This document shows positions 51,541 to 61,954 of a stretch of DNA of 64,000 nucleotides, in pieces. Under the pieces are notes generated by a model. That model did no database searches. It was given only the letters and a program-made list of their open reading frames with translations, and was not told the DNA's origin. Numbering within the stretch: the stretch's first letter is position 1; each line of letters starts with the position of its first letter. Position numbers and translations under genes: made by a program. Origin of the DNA: Candidatus Heimdallarchaeota archaeon (GTDB lineage Archaea > Asgardarchaeota > Heimdallarchaeia > JABLTI01); contig JABCTZ010000003.1 in assembly GCA_018238155.1 (NCBI GenBank), positions 124,001-188,000 of the forward strand. The letters are read 5' to 3'.

Positions 51541-53379
51541 TTGCTAGGGATTGATATTAGCTTGAATTTAGGTTCTGGAAAAAAAACTTCATCGGATTCC
51601 ATATTTTGGCAAAGAATGAATGAAATATTCCCATATCCAGCATATCGAAAAGAGCAATTTTCAATTATATCAGCAATTCAAAATGAATCTAACAAGACAT
51701 TGCTTATTGATGCAGAAACAGGGAGTGGAAAAACTGCTGCTGTTCTCTCTGCGGTATTGAGCAGAAAACAACCAGGAGAACGAATAGTAATTTTTACTAA
51801 AATGCTTAGTCAAATGGATGCCTGGTTTAGAGAATTAGGAAAGATTAACGATTTTAACAAAAAAATTGGTAATCCGATATATACAATAGTTCCACTTATC
51901 GGGAAAAGCCATGTCTGTTCATTGGTAACTCGAGAGACAAAAAAACAATTCGCTCAACTGGGGTGTGCCTTATTTGAATGCCCATATAATAAAGCGTTTC
52001 ATATTATAAAGGCACAAGAAAGTTCAGAATTGTTCTCAGCAAGAATTGCTAGAGAACTTGGTGAACATATCAAAATTGGTGTTGGATTATCTGAAGTACT
52101 GTGGACCTTGGAGAACAAAATAGAAAATTTCGGTTGTTCATATCTTGCACTTAAATGTGCATTAAATCAAGCTGATATAGTTATTACAACATATCCTTTT
52201 CTTTTAGAACCTGGATTACAAGAAATGTTATTTGAGAATATGTCACTAGATCTTAGAAATGCAACACTAATCGTGGATGAAGCACATAATTTAGCAAAAG
52301 GTGCAGTGGGAAGTTTAACATATCGAATGGTTGAACGTGCGATTGCTGAAATAGGACAAAATGAGATTTTAGATCAATTGTTGGATCTAAGAATGGAAGA
52401 GGGGTTACATACACTTAGTTTAGATGAAAATCTAGTGAAGGATCTAGAAAATAGAGGTAGACAATACCTCCTTTGGAGATTTGATAATGGGCACCGAGAA
52501 ATAAGCTATACATTGAAGGTAAGTGAATTTCTGAGAAGAGTAAATTATTGCTATTTAACCGCAGAAAAGAGATTCACACTTTTCTTGAAAGACCCAAGAA
52601 CAATTCTCAATTCAGTAAAACCTTCAAAACAGATAATACTTATGTCAGGCACTTTTCGCCCCTTGAATCATTTCGCAGATTTTCTTGGGGTAGCAAATGC
52701 CCATAAAGTTTCTGTACTCTCAGAAAAATTAAACTGTAATAGATTAATTTTAACAACAAGTGATTCTGAGTTAACGATGAAATATAACAAAAGATCAAAA
52801 GAGCTTTTTATCAAATATGGTGAAACCATAAAACAGCTTGCAGAAAAAATTCCCGGACATTCACTAGTCTTTACTCCAAATTATGAAGTTTCAACCATTA
52901 TTTCAACTTTAGTCGACACAGAATATTTTGAGAGACCTAATCAAGATGTTTCTAAATTGATTTCAGCAGTTACTTCAAGCAAAAAGAAAGTCATTCTTGT
53001 TGCTCCTGCAAGAGGAAAAGTATCTGAAGGTGTTGAATTTGTGAAAAATGATCGCTCTCTTATCTCCGCAGTTATAATTGCTGGGTTACCCTATCCTCCT
53101 CCTTCAAGATCTTTAAAAGAAATTACTAAAGAATATAGCAAATTTTGGGGTGAAGAGAAAGCAACACATTATATGAATTATCTCCAAGCTGCAGTAACAA
53201 TGAGACAATGTTTGGGGAGAATGTTGCGCTCAGAAAATGATATTGGCGCATGGATAATTCTTGATAATAGAGTTAATAATATGAATATCTTCCCAAGATC
53301 GATTGAATGTAAAAATACCGCTAGAATGTTGGAAAGATTGATTTTCTTTTTCAGCCAACATGAAATGATTTGCAAGTAA
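51541..53379 (+). CDS. xpd: XPD/Rad3-type DEAH helicase with Fe-S cysteines
   Basis: 612 residues. Walker A AETGSGKT (~59-66), DEAH in LIVDEAHNL (~245), and motif VI QCLGRMLRSENDIGA define the family. Cysteines near C125, C142, C147 (CPYN) and C198/C205 are in place to ligate the [4Fe-4S] cluster. XPD unwinds 5' to 3' in nucleotide-excision repair. Start: TTG 51541; TTG 51562, with AGGGAT upstream, is an alternative. The large surface-protein gene follows. Confidence 0.9.
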   Translation: MLGIDISLNLGSGKKTSSDSIFWQRMNEIFPYPAYRKEQFSIISAIQNESNKTLLIDAETGSGKTAAVLSAVLSRKQPGERIVIFTKMLSQMDAWFRELGKINDFNKKIGNPIYTIVPLIGKSHVCSLVTRETKKQFAQLGCALFECPYNKAFHIIKAQESSELFSARIARELGEHIKIGVGLSEVLWTLENKIENFGCSYLALKCALNQADIVITTYPFLLEPGLQEMLFENMSLDLRNATLIVDEAHNLAKGAVGSLTYRMVERAIAEIGQNEILDQLLDLRMEEGLHTLSLDENLVKDLENRGRQYLLWRFDNGHREISYTLKVSEFLRRVNYCYLTAEKRFTLFLKDPRTILNSVKPSKQIILMSGTFRPLNHFADFLGVANAHKVSVLSEKLNCNRLILTTSDSELTMKYNKRSKELFIKYGETIKQLAEKIPGHSLVFTPNYEVSTIISTLVDTEYFERPNQDVSKLISAVTSSKKKVILVAPARGKVSEGVEFVKNDRSLISAVIIAGLPYPPPSRSLKEITKEYSKFWGEEKATHYMNYLQAAVTMRQCLGRMLRSENDIGAWIILDNRVNNMNIFPRSIECKNTARMLERLIFFFSQHEMICK

Positions 53380-53469
53380 AAATTGATTTTTCTTATCATT
53401 TAGCTCTTTTAAAGCAAAATTTTACCAGAGATGTTTGAGAATGAAATAGAATCATCAGAGGTTGAAAAA

Positions 53470-56400
53470 ATGAAAAAGAAAGCACTGATCTTAATTGCAC
53501 TTTATATATTAACGATTGCAATATCTGCGAACAATACAATTGGAAATTCTTTTCCAAAAGAATATCAAATTGTCTATGATAATCAAGATTTGGAAAATGG
53601 TTTTATTAGCTTTGAAGTTCAAGAAGAAGCACAAAATATCCCAATTAATAATGATATATCTCCTTCAGATTTGACTTCTCCATCATATACAAGCTTAGCT
53701 CTTTCAGAGAGTGATCCAATAGGAGAAGGAACAAATGTATCATTACAAAGCATTACGACATCTAGTGGATATGGAGTTTCCTCCGGTGAAGTTGATTTTC
53801 TAGATTTTAAACTCTACAAAGTAGAAAATGACACAACCTCTGACATAATCTACTCAAATAAATTAGCCGTAAAAATTAACATCCCTGAAGATATGACAAT
53901 ATTTGGTTTTATTATTGATGTAACGCCTACCATTAGAGAAGATGTCAATTTCTATATTAGGAACAGTCTTTCGGGTGCTAACTTAAAAACAGGTCTTATC
54001 TCTGAAAGTATAGGTGATAGTGCCCATACTGATCAACAATTATTGCACGTTCCTTTCAGCTATTCTGGAACAAGTGGTTCCTTATCCTTAGTCGCCGATA
54101 CTGATTATTATATTATACTGGAACCAACAATTTCAAACTCTTCTTCATTTTTTAAAATCACTCAATCTGATGATACTCCTGACAACATGGGTGTATTTAC
54201 TTGGACAGGAAGTGCTTATGAAGAGATAAATTCGGATATTCATTTCTATTTCATAACCCAACAAAATCAACTCACAGTAAACGAACCTGTGAATGGAAGT
54301 GGAGAAGCAACTACAACTTGGGTACCAATTACAACAGGTGATTACTCAATAGTTGCTTGGTATGGAGGATCAATATTTTATAAAGAGAGTTTTGGGTCAA
54401 TCTATAGACGTGTCATTCCTTCACTGGAGATATTCCATGTAACAGTAAATTCTGCTTCTGCAGCCTATCAAGATGAAGTAAATATTCAAGCATCTGTTCT
54501 AACTGAATCCTTCTCTCCTGCTCTTGGAACTACAGTTCAATTTTCATATTCTGAAGATGGATTTTCATGGATATCAATTGGAATTGGCATTTGTGATAGT
54601 TTAGGTGTAGCAACTATTGATGTTCAACTTGATTTACAAACAGATAATTATTCATTAATGGCCAAAGTAAATGAAGTTTCATATGATGAAAGCTATTTGC
54701 TAATTTCTCCTGAAACAGTTATTTGGTCAAATATTGTACTAGAAGGGTCATATAGAAATAATTTCGGTTATCCATCTGAAGTGAAATTAACAACAACCAT
54801 TCTAGTAGAAGATAATGATGGAATCATTATACCAAATATGGATTTTGATTTTTGGTATCTAATCGAAGGTGAATTTGAACGCATACCACATGCTTTCACA
54901 ACAAATGAAAGCGGAATGTTTGATGTGGTTTACTCAATAGATGATCTTACAGTTGGTACATTTTCTAATACTCATTTCTTCTGTCCTGCAGATTATGAAA
55001 TAAATTACGAAGGAGATTCAGAATTTGGTGACTCCGTTGTTCACCGTGGTAATTTTAACGTTGAGATCGATGATTATAGTATTGATTGGTTTGATGATGT
55101 AGAGTTTGTTACTCGAGTAGTATCTATTGGTGATGGTATCAGCGATATTTCTGTTGAATTTGCTTACTATGCAAATAACCAATGGAATAACATTGGCACT
55201 GTAGAAACAAATAGCTCAGGATATGCAATCTATACTTGGAATCAAGTTGATCTACTAATGGGTATCTATCCTTTGAGAGTAAGGACACAAGAAACTTCAT
55301 TTTTCAATTCAAACGAATCTGTATGTAGCTTTGCAGTTGGAAAAAGTGATATTATACTTCTTATCATGAATGATGGAGAAGCAAAAGGGAATGGAGAAGA
55401 AATCGATGTTGAATTTACAACTTCTATGAACCTCGTATTCTACGTAGAATTTTCAGATGGTTCACCTGCACCAAATCTTCTAATTGAAGTTAAAGGGCGA
55501 TTATTAGGTGAAGTGTTTTATCAGACACTTGGATTCATCACAACAAATGGTTCTGGGTATGCGACTCTAACGAGTTACGAAGAATTGGATTTAGTTGGAT
55601 ACCAATATACATGTATTGCAGAAATAGCTGAAAATGGGCAACACAGTGGCGCACAACTCTACTTCAAAATAAACCTTCAAAAATGCACTCCTGTAATCAT
55701 CTTTACTAATCATCTAGGAGAAAAAGGTGCTTTCGTAGAATTCACCGCACAATTGTTTAACTCTGAAGACTTAGCCCTAGAAAATGTTGTAGTGCAATTC
55801 GTAATCAATGGTATAATCCTTGAAGGAACAACAGATCAAAATGGTTTTACTAGAATTCTTTATGCTCCAATAATCAATGTAGGACAACATACTATCTATT
55901 GTCGTAGTGTTGAAGATGATTTCTTTAACGATGTTCAGGTTGAAGCTGAATTAACACTCAATAAAGGAATACCATATCTTTCTGTACTTGAAGCTCATGG
56001 GAAAATTGACGATTACATAACGATCAAGTTAATAGCTGTCGATTCGTTAGGTCGACCGATAGAAGGTCTAGTAATTAGAATTACATTTGATAGTTGGAGT
56101 CAACTCTTAACTACAGATGAATTTGGTTTAATTGATTATACATTTCAAGCTGGTGATATTGAGGTTGGAAGCTATTTGCTCATTCTTTCGTTTGAAGGCA
56201 ATAATAATTGGGTGGATATTGTAGAAACTGAGTCATTAATTATTACAGCATCTAATTCGATCATTGAATTACAGCAAGAGGCAATCATCAAATCCTTTGG
56301 TGAAGAATTGGTACTGGAAGCTATTCTTCTATCTGAATTAGGCAATCCAATAAATGGGCGATTAATAGAGATTGTAATTTTCTTTGATAATGGAACATAT

Positions 56401-58545
56401 CTTGTTTTAGGGCAAGATATTACAGATATTAATGGTTATGCGCAATTTACAATTGTAATTCAAATAACACCTGATACTTATGAAATCGGTGTGCGCTATT
56501 CCGGGGATCTTGAATTTGGTCCGTCTTCTGACAGCACAAATCTTGTAGTGCAACAAGCAACAGCTATCTTAATTGGCGATAATTTCGAAGGAATTCAGGG
56601 TTCAACTGTATCCTTTCGTGTTACCTTGGTGGATCAATTTGGTGTTTTAATTTCCAATCAAATAATCGAGCTTTATTATTGGGAGGATGATTCATGGACA
56701 TATATCGGTGCCTTCATCACATCTTCATTTGGTGTTGCTGAGCTCTCAATGCATGGACCATCTTCTCTTGGTGTGCATTACCTAAGAGTAAATTATAATG
56801 GCAACAACAATTACACTTCAGTTTATCTGCCCATAGAGATGACTATTGTAGAACCTCCTCCAAAAATCGTTCCAGCAATAACTTTAGTTGTAAATAAGCC
56901 AATAATTGCTGACCACGAAATAGGTCAAATAACTATCTCTGTTTCAAATGCACTTTCAGGTGCATCCATTGAAGCTTTTGTGTATGTTAATAATGTGTTA
57001 TTTGAGGTTGTTACAATTGTCAATGGTTTAACAATTTACTATTGGAATTCTTCTGTCACAGGCACGTTTACAATAAAATTTGTTACATTGGCTGATTCAG
57101 TATATGAAATAGCAGTCAAGTCAATCGCAATTGAAGTGGAAACAAATTTATCTCCTGAATTAGTTAGCTGTTCTTTCATAGAATACTTGTGTGAGGGAGA
57201 TCTATTCTTTTTTGATGCACTATTAACTGATTCATCAGGAATGAAATCTGTTTGGTGTATTTTAAATGGAACAAAATATGAAATGAGTTTTGTAAATGGA
57301 AAATATGAAGTTACGATCTTCTTGTTACAGAAGGGACATTACATTATTAGTATTCAAGCAGAGGATAAGCAAGGAAATATTGCAAATTACTTACTTAAAA
57401 AAGTATTAACAGTTCATGACAGAAAAACACAACTGGTTGATTTTAATTTAAAGTCAAATATAGTTGAAGAGGGTAAAAAATTCACTTTCGCTGTTTTTAT
57501 CTATTCAGAGAATTCTATCAATGAAATCATTTTGATGATGAATTCAACAGAATATTCAATGTCTTTCAATTACCAAACAAGTCAACATAGAAGTGTTTGG
57601 AAAATAACCATAAACTCTCTGAAAGTAGGAATATATGAAATTCGAATTAAAATCAACGAAGAATCAAAAGATTCTTTCATATTCAATGTTGAAGAAGAAA
57701 TCTTGGTTATTCCTAAAACACCACTGCTAACCAAATACGAATCTTCAATAATAGATGACGGAATAGGCGATTATATCTCTGGGAACGTCACAATTAAATC
57801 CTATTATGAACTAAGTTCAGTGCAAATTTGGATAGATGATCAACTGATTACAGTGATTAAAATTGGTGAAGGGATATACTCATTTTACGGTACTGTTTCT
57901 ACAGCAAAAAATCATCTATTAACAATTAGAGCAGTTGATATTAATGAAAGAGTTTTGAATGTTCAAATAGAACTCAAACAAGAACCCGAAGCAAATATAA
58001 TAATGATTTCATTATTGATATCCGGCGTATTACTAATGTTTCTATTAAGTGGTGGGGTATTTGTTGCTTCAAAGTATTTGAAGAAAAATCCCACAAATAG
58101 CATTGATTCACAAATCGAACTACCTGAAATTGAAGAAACAATCTCTTCCCCTGGAAATCCCTCAGATGAAGAACCAAATGATGAATTTATTGACTCAGAT
58201 AATTTAGCTGTAGTTTCAACTTGCCCTATAACAGTTGAGACAGAAGAATCTAGTGAAATGGAAGAACAACATGATGATGATCTAAAACAGGTCAAAGAGT
58301 ATTTACAAAAAGTAAAAGAAGATGGTCTAATCGAATATGTAAATGGTTCTAAAGATAATGGCAATGAGGAACATGCCTCACTCGATCAATTAACCACATT
58401 TTCTATTGAAATTGATCAAAGAGTATTACCAAAGAATCTCCTAACTGCCAAAATGATTACAGAGTCAGAAGAAGAGCTTTCACAATCTACTGTCTTTAAT
58501 TTAAAAGAAATTGCCGATGAAATTGAACAAATATTTAGTGAATAA
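53470..58545 (+). CDS. Giant Ig-like-repeat surface protein with C-terminal anchor
   Basis: About 1,691 residues. ATG 53470 has AGAGG nine bases upstream and gives an immediate signal peptide (KKKALILIALYILTIAISA). The outside part is a row of beta-sandwich (Ig/Big/invasin-like) repeats of ~100 residues, each with a SGYA/NGF-type turn and a final YSGN or FEGN motif, mainly in the region ~400-1200, with more beta domains after. One TM helix (~1510-1530) is followed by an acidic ~160-residue cytoplasmic tail. Probably an adhesin or S-layer-associated stalk. Neighbours downstream are also surface or membrane proteins. Confidence 0.85.
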   Translation: MKKKALILIALYILTIAISANNTIGNSFPKEYQIVYDNQDLENGFISFEVQEEAQNIPINNDISPSDLTSPSYTSLALSESDPIGEGTNVSLQSITTSSGYGVSSGEVDFLDFKLYKVENDTTSDIIYSNKLAVKINIPEDMTIFGFIIDVTPTIREDVNFYIRNSLSGANLKTGLISESIGDSAHTDQQLLHVPFSYSGTSGSLSLVADTDYYIILEPTISNSSSFFKITQSDDTPDNMGVFTWTGSAYEEINSDIHFYFITQQNQLTVNEPVNGSGEATTTWVPITTGDYSIVAWYGGSIFYKESFGSIYRRVIPSLEIFHVTVNSASAAYQDEVNIQASVLTESFSPALGTTVQFSYSEDGFSWISIGIGICDSLGVATIDVQLDLQTDNYSLMAKVNEVSYDESYLLISPETVIWSNIVLEGSYRNNFGYPSEVKLTTTILVEDNDGIIIPNMDFDFWYLIEGEFERIPHAFTTNESGMFDVVYSIDDLTVGTFSNTHFFCPADYEINYEGDSEFGDSVVHRGNFNVEIDDYSIDWFDDVEFVTRVVSIGDGISDISVEFAYYANNQWNNIGTVETNSSGYAIYTWNQVDLLMGIYPLRVRTQETSFFNSNESVCSFAVGKSDIILLIMNDGEAKGNGEEIDVEFTTSMNLVFYVEFSDGSPAPNLLIEVKGRLLGEVFYQTLGFITTNGSGYATLTSYEELDLVGYQYTCIAEIAENGQHSGAQLYFKINLQKCTPVIIFTNHLGEKGAFVEFTAQLFNSEDLALENVVVQFVINGIILEGTTDQNGFTRILYAPIINVGQHTIYCRSVEDDFFNDVQVEAELTLNKGIPYLSVLEAHGKIDDYITIKLIAVDSLGRPIEGLVIRITFDSWSQLLTTDEFGLIDYTFQAGDIEVGSYLLILSFEGNNNWVDIVETESLIITASNSIIELQQEAIIKSFGEELVLEAILLSELGNPINGRLIEIVIFFDNGTYLVLGQDITDINGYAQFTIVIQITPDTYEIGVRYSGDLEFGPSSDSTNLVVQQATAILIGDNFEGIQGSTVSFRVTLVDQFGVLISNQIIELYYWEDDSWTYIGAFITSSFGVAELSMHGPSSLGVHYLRVNYNGNNNYTSVYLPIEMTIVEPPPKIVPAITLVVNKPIIADHEIGQITISVSNALSGASIEAFVYVNNVLFEVVTIVNGLTIYYWNSSVTGTFTIKFVTLADSVYEIAVKSIAIEVETNLSPELVSCSFIEYLCEGDLFFFDALLTDSSGMKSVWCILNGTKYEMSFVNGKYEVTIFLLQKGHYIISIQAEDKQGNIANYLLKKVLTVHDRKTQLVDFNLKSNIVEEGKKFTFAVFIYSENSINEIILMMNSTEYSMSFNYQTSQHRSVWKITINSLKVGIYEIRIKINEESKDSFIFNVEEEILVIPKTPLLTKYESSIIDDGIGDYISGNVTIKSYYELSSVQIWIDDQLITVIKIGEGIYSFYGTVSTAKNHLLTIRAVDINERVLNVQIELKQEPEANIIMISLLISGVLLMFLLSGGVFVASKYLKKNPTNSIDSQIELPEIEETISSPGNPSDEEPNDEFIDSDNLAVVSTCPITVETEESSEMEEQHDDDLKQVKEYLQKVKEDGLIEYVNGSKDNGNEEHASLDQLTTFSIEIDQRVLPKNLLTAKMITESEEELSQSTVFNLKEIADEIEQIFSE

Positions 58546-58563
58546 AGGATTGGAGGGGTAAGA

Positions 58564-59799
58564 ATTCTAAAAAGAAACTCATTAAAGAATAAAGATGCTT
58601 TCCGCACAGCACTAAAAAATTGGTTAGTGACATTTGTAATTCTCCTTTCTTTTAGTAGTTCTTTCTTGAAAATTAATCAAGAATCCAATGCCTATATAGA
58701 TTATTCACTAAATGAGCTAATACAAAGTTCTGTTCAAGAATATACTTTCTTGGACTTGGGAATAACAATAAACCAATTTGATTGGTCTGAAAAGGGTACA
58801 TTCCAACTGTTTGTAAACAAATCATTCGATATCAAAAATGACGGTCCAATTGTTTTACTATTGGAATTTTCTACTCAAGGGGACAAACCAGATAGTCCTG
58901 GTTATAAATTAATAGGCGAATTTAATCAACAATTATTTGAAACATCAATCCCAAGGTGGATGATTGGTAGTTCTGATGATCATGAAGTAATTAAACAATT
59001 AGCTGTTCCTCTTGAAGGAGAAGGAAGATTGTATGGTAACTATTTCGAGCTGACAATTGAAGCCAAAAATGAGTTTGATGCTTTTGCTGAAGGATCTTTA
59101 CAAATCCTAGGAAGCTCGAAATTTATGGTCGGTGATGATTTGCTCATTGACGCTTTTGGTCATTTTTCAGCAAAAATGCACACTGACTTTTTGTTTGGTT
59201 CGACTACTTTAGGTGGAATCAGAGCTCACTCATATATTCGAATGACGATAAATAATGAAACACTCCTATCCCATGGACTGTACCACCTGCAATTTTCATT
59301 AGAAATTCATGGAGAAGTTGCTTTTTCTTTATTTTTATTTGATACAAATGAACAATCATTTTCCATGGAAAAAAATCAATCAGACGACTTTACTTATGAT
59401 ATTGCCGCAGAAATTTCTCCTGTTTTAGGGATTAATCTCTACACACTTGAAATAGCAATCTATGGCGAAAATCTTTGGAGTTCAACTTTCAATATTAGTA
59501 TTTCAAATGTGTATTTAAATGTAGAATATTTTGAAGAAGGTGGGTTTGGATTTGATGATCTTGAGATACATTTCTTCCAATGGCCTCAATATCCTGTTAT
59601 AGGGATAATAATTTTAGCGATTTGGATTTTACCTTATTCTGTTCTTAAATATCGAGCATGGAAGAAGCTTCCTGGAGAAGTAGAAATCAATTTTCTTGAT
59701 GACGATGATGCGATAAACATTCTGGACCCAGACGGGATGTCTGTAGAAGATCAAGATGATGACATCGATGAAACATTTGAATTTGATGAGGATGTGTAG
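58564..59799 (+). CDS. Surface protein with TM anchor and acidic tail, probable ATT start
   Basis: About 411 residues. The ORF in frame begins at ATT 58564, which lies 5-7 bases after GGAGGGG (58552-58558); the next plain start, GTG 58627, has no ribosome site. The ATT reading supplies a basic N-terminus (ILKRNSLKNKDAFRTALKNW) before the hydrophobic signal. The outside part is beta rich. A TM helix (IIILAIWILPYSVLKY) and an Asp/Glu-rich tail close it. It is 18 bases after the giant protein and belongs to the same operon. Confidence 0.65.
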   Translation: MLKRNSLKNKDAFRTALKNWLVTFVILLSFSSSFLKINQESNAYIDYSLNELIQSSVQEYTFLDLGITINQFDWSEKGTFQLFVNKSFDIKNDGPIVLLLEFSTQGDKPDSPGYKLIGEFNQQLFETSIPRWMIGSSDDHEVIKQLAVPLEGEGRLYGNYFELTIEAKNEFDAFAEGSLQILGSSKFMVGDDLLIDAFGHFSAKMHTDFLFGSTTLGGIRAHSYIRMTINNETLLSHGLYHLQFSLEIHGEVAFSLFLFDTNEQSFSMEKNQSDDFTYDIAAEISPVLGINLYTLEIAIYGENLWSSTFNISISNVYLNVEYFEEGGFGFDDLEIHFFQWPQYPVIGIIILAIWILPYSVLKYRAWKKLPGEVEINFLDDDDAINILDPDGMSVEDQDDDIDETFEFDEDV

Positions 59800-59801
59800 A
59801 A

Positions 59802-60581
59802 ATGACTAATGATTCAACAGTGCTGATAGAACAACAATCACTAACAACAAATAATGAAAATAACTCTTCAGTAAAAAGACTAAAAGATAAAATGACAGAA
59901 ATACTTCCATATTTAAAACCTGATCTAATAAATTCAATAATTTCTTTCATGGTTTTCCTAATTATATTATTAATTTCACAAAAATTACTGATATCATTTC
60001 TAATCACTATTCTAACCTACTTAACAATTAGCTTGTTCGTTAAACCTGTCATTGTAGAGAAATTTGGTTCAAACCTAAATTTCCCCGGGTTTTCTAGCTC
60101 AAAAACGAAGACTGGAATTATTGATACAACAAGCAAATCAACTATTTTAATTCGTCAAGACAAATTTTTGGTTTGTTTAGCTTTATTGAAAGTAGAATGG
60201 GATTTGAGTTATATACGATTAGTCAATCTTTGGGACTTCTTTCAAGAAGAAGGAATACAAATTCATGATTGTAGAGAAGGTTGTTTCTTCGTCATTAGAA
60301 AAAAAGGTCGTTTCAAAAATAGTAAATCTATTGAAGATGATGCGAAAAAATTAATCAAAGAAATTGAAAGAACAACACTTCTAACTAGAAAAAAAATCGA
60401 CTTGGAATATGATAATTTTCATTTACGTTTAGTAAAAGGACAAAAGAACATTTTAATGATTCTAAATTTGGGCTTAGCTCCCAATAAATTCAAAATCTAT
60501 CAAGAAATGTCCGAAGAGGATTTTTCAAGCTTACGATTAGTTTCTTCGGAAGTGCAATCTAAACAAGGACGTGAAGAATAA
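59802..60581 (+). CDS. Membrane protein of the surface cluster
   Basis: 259 residues, starting two bases after the preceding stop. A polar N-terminus (~1-45) leads to two close TM helices (~45-80). The cytoplasmic domain (~100-259) is mixed alpha/beta with KSTILIRQDKFLVCLALLKVEWD and FFVIRKKGRFKN. No recognised family. Co-translated with its neighbours. Confidence 0.65.
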   Translation: MTNDSTVLIEQQSLTTNNENNSSVKRLKDKMTEILPYLKPDLINSIISFMVFLIILLISQKLLISFLITILTYLTISLFVKPVIVEKFGSNLNFPGFSSSKTKTGIIDTTSKSTILIRQDKFLVCLALLKVEWDLSYIRLVNLWDFFQEEGIQIHDCREGCFFVIRKKGRFKNSKSIEDDAKKLIKEIERTTLLTRKKIDLEYDNFHLRLVKGQKNILMILNLGLAPNKFKIYQEMSEEDFSSLRLVSSEVQSKQGREE

Positions 60582-60596
60582 ATAAAGGTGAAAACT

Positions 60597-61271
60597 ATGG
60601 CTTTTGATTCGTTTAGTATCTTAACATTGTACAAAGCAATCGAACTAATACTCATCTTCTGGATATTGGGTTTGTTATTCAAGTGGGTACTTGCTTTTGT
60701 TTTCGGTGAAAAAGGGGCAAAGATGATTGGGTTCATCGGTTATGCAGTTAACTTTGCTTTAAAGAAATTCATTCTGACAAAAGTTTTCAGTATTGAAGTT
60801 GAAGAGAGTAATCCTTTCAAATTAGCTTTCAAACATGAAGAAACAAAGAGATGGGATATCTTGTTTACATCCCTAGTATTAATACCAATGAGTCTTGGGT
60901 TAGTATTAGGTGTGTTAGTTGGAACGATCGGTTTAATATTAGAAGAGGAGCTGGTAATTTTATCTATCTTTTTATACATTTTCGGTTTTCTAATTTCAGT
61001 TAATTCTGTACCAACTTTTCAAGATGTAAAAGAGTTAAAAGATTGTTCTGCTCGGTCAATTCTAATCTGGTTTGGAATAGCAACAATTCTATGTGCAATC
61101 ATATCTTCTCTTTTATATCCATTCATTGAAGCTTTGGGGATTGTACTTGGAGTTATAACTGGTATCTTGATCACAACTCTCATGACATTCTTTATACCTC
61201 CATTATCCGAAAAAATGAACTCAGAAGAAAGCGCCTCATTAGTAGGAGGAACAGTTGATTTAGATGGATAA
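60597..61271 (+). CDS. Multi-TM membrane protein of the surface cluster
   Basis: About 224 residues from ATG 60597, with AAGGTG 6-7 bases upstream. Hydrophobic segments lie at ~10-40, ~90-115, ~120-140, ~155-180 and ~182-205. Short charged tail. It overlaps the RadB-like gene by eight bases. Function unknown. Confidence 0.65.
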   Translation: MAFDSFSILTLYKAIELILIFWILGLLFKWVLAFVFGEKGAKMIGFIGYAVNFALKKFILTKVFSIEVEESNPFKLAFKHEETKRWDILFTSLVLIPMSLGLVLGVLVGTIGLILEEELVILSIFLYIFGFLISVNSVPTFQDVKELKDCSARSILIWFGIATILCAIISSLLYPFIEALGIVLGVITGILITTLMTFFIPPLSEKMNSEESASLVGGTVDLDG

Positions 61272-61950
61272 TGGTTTATTGATTTCTTCAAGAATGGTTG
61301 AGAGACCATTCATCCAAAGTGGAAAAGTTACTCATATCTATGGTCCGCCAAAAATTGGCAAATCAACTCTTTCAGCAACCATTGCTCTTGAGCTTGCTAA
61401 AGAAAGAAAAAAATCAATCATTATTTCCACAGAACGTCCCATTGAAATCAGAATGGAATCAATGTTAATTGCAAACGAGGAGTACTCTAAAGAATTATTA
61501 GAACACATCTCAACTGCAGATATTTTTACAATTGACGAGCTGTTTCTTACTATTGAAAACGAGCTTCAGAATTGCATTCAAGATGTTTCATTGATAATAA
61601 TTGATTCATTGACTTCAACATATCGAATAGATGCCGGACCAATTGCTTTAACCCTTCTCAGGAAAGCTCTCTCAACACTACAAGCATTAGCAATAAATAA
61701 TAAATTAGCAATTATGTTTACTAATCAAGTTGCTTCAAAAATGGATCAAACGGATGATTTTCGACCTGTGGCTGCTGCTTCTACTAGAAGCTATAGTGAT
61801 ATTACAATCCGTCTCTCAAAAAAGAGAGATGATAGTACTGAAATCACTTTTGAAAATATATTAGGTGAGGAGGAAGCAGTATTAGATTCCTTTTCAATAA
61901 CATCTGCCGGAATTGAAGAAATACTTCAAATATTTGACTTCCAAATGTAA
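61264..61950 (+). CDS. radB: RadB-type RecA-fold ATPase
   Basis: 228 residues, the normal RadB size. Walker A GPPKIGKST (27-35), Walker B LIIIDSLTS, and MFTNQVASKMDQ match RadB. RadB assists RadA in recombination. It starts inside the end of the membrane-protein gene and lies four bases from the converging hef, a repair gene. Its grouping with the surface cluster may be a chance of gene order, or it could be the motor of a surface system; sequence favours the repair role. Confidence 0.85.
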   Translation: MDNGLLISSRMVERPFIQSGKVTHIYGPPKIGKSTLSATIALELAKERKKSIIISTERPIEIRMESMLIANEEYSKELLEHISTADIFTIDELFLTIENELQNCIQDVSLIIIDSLTSTYRIDAGPIALTLLRKALSTLQALAINNKLAIMFTNQVASKMDQTDDFRPVAAASTRSYSDITIRLSKKRDDSTEITFENILGEEEAVLDSFSITSAGIEEILQIFDFQM

Positions 61951-61954
61951 AATT

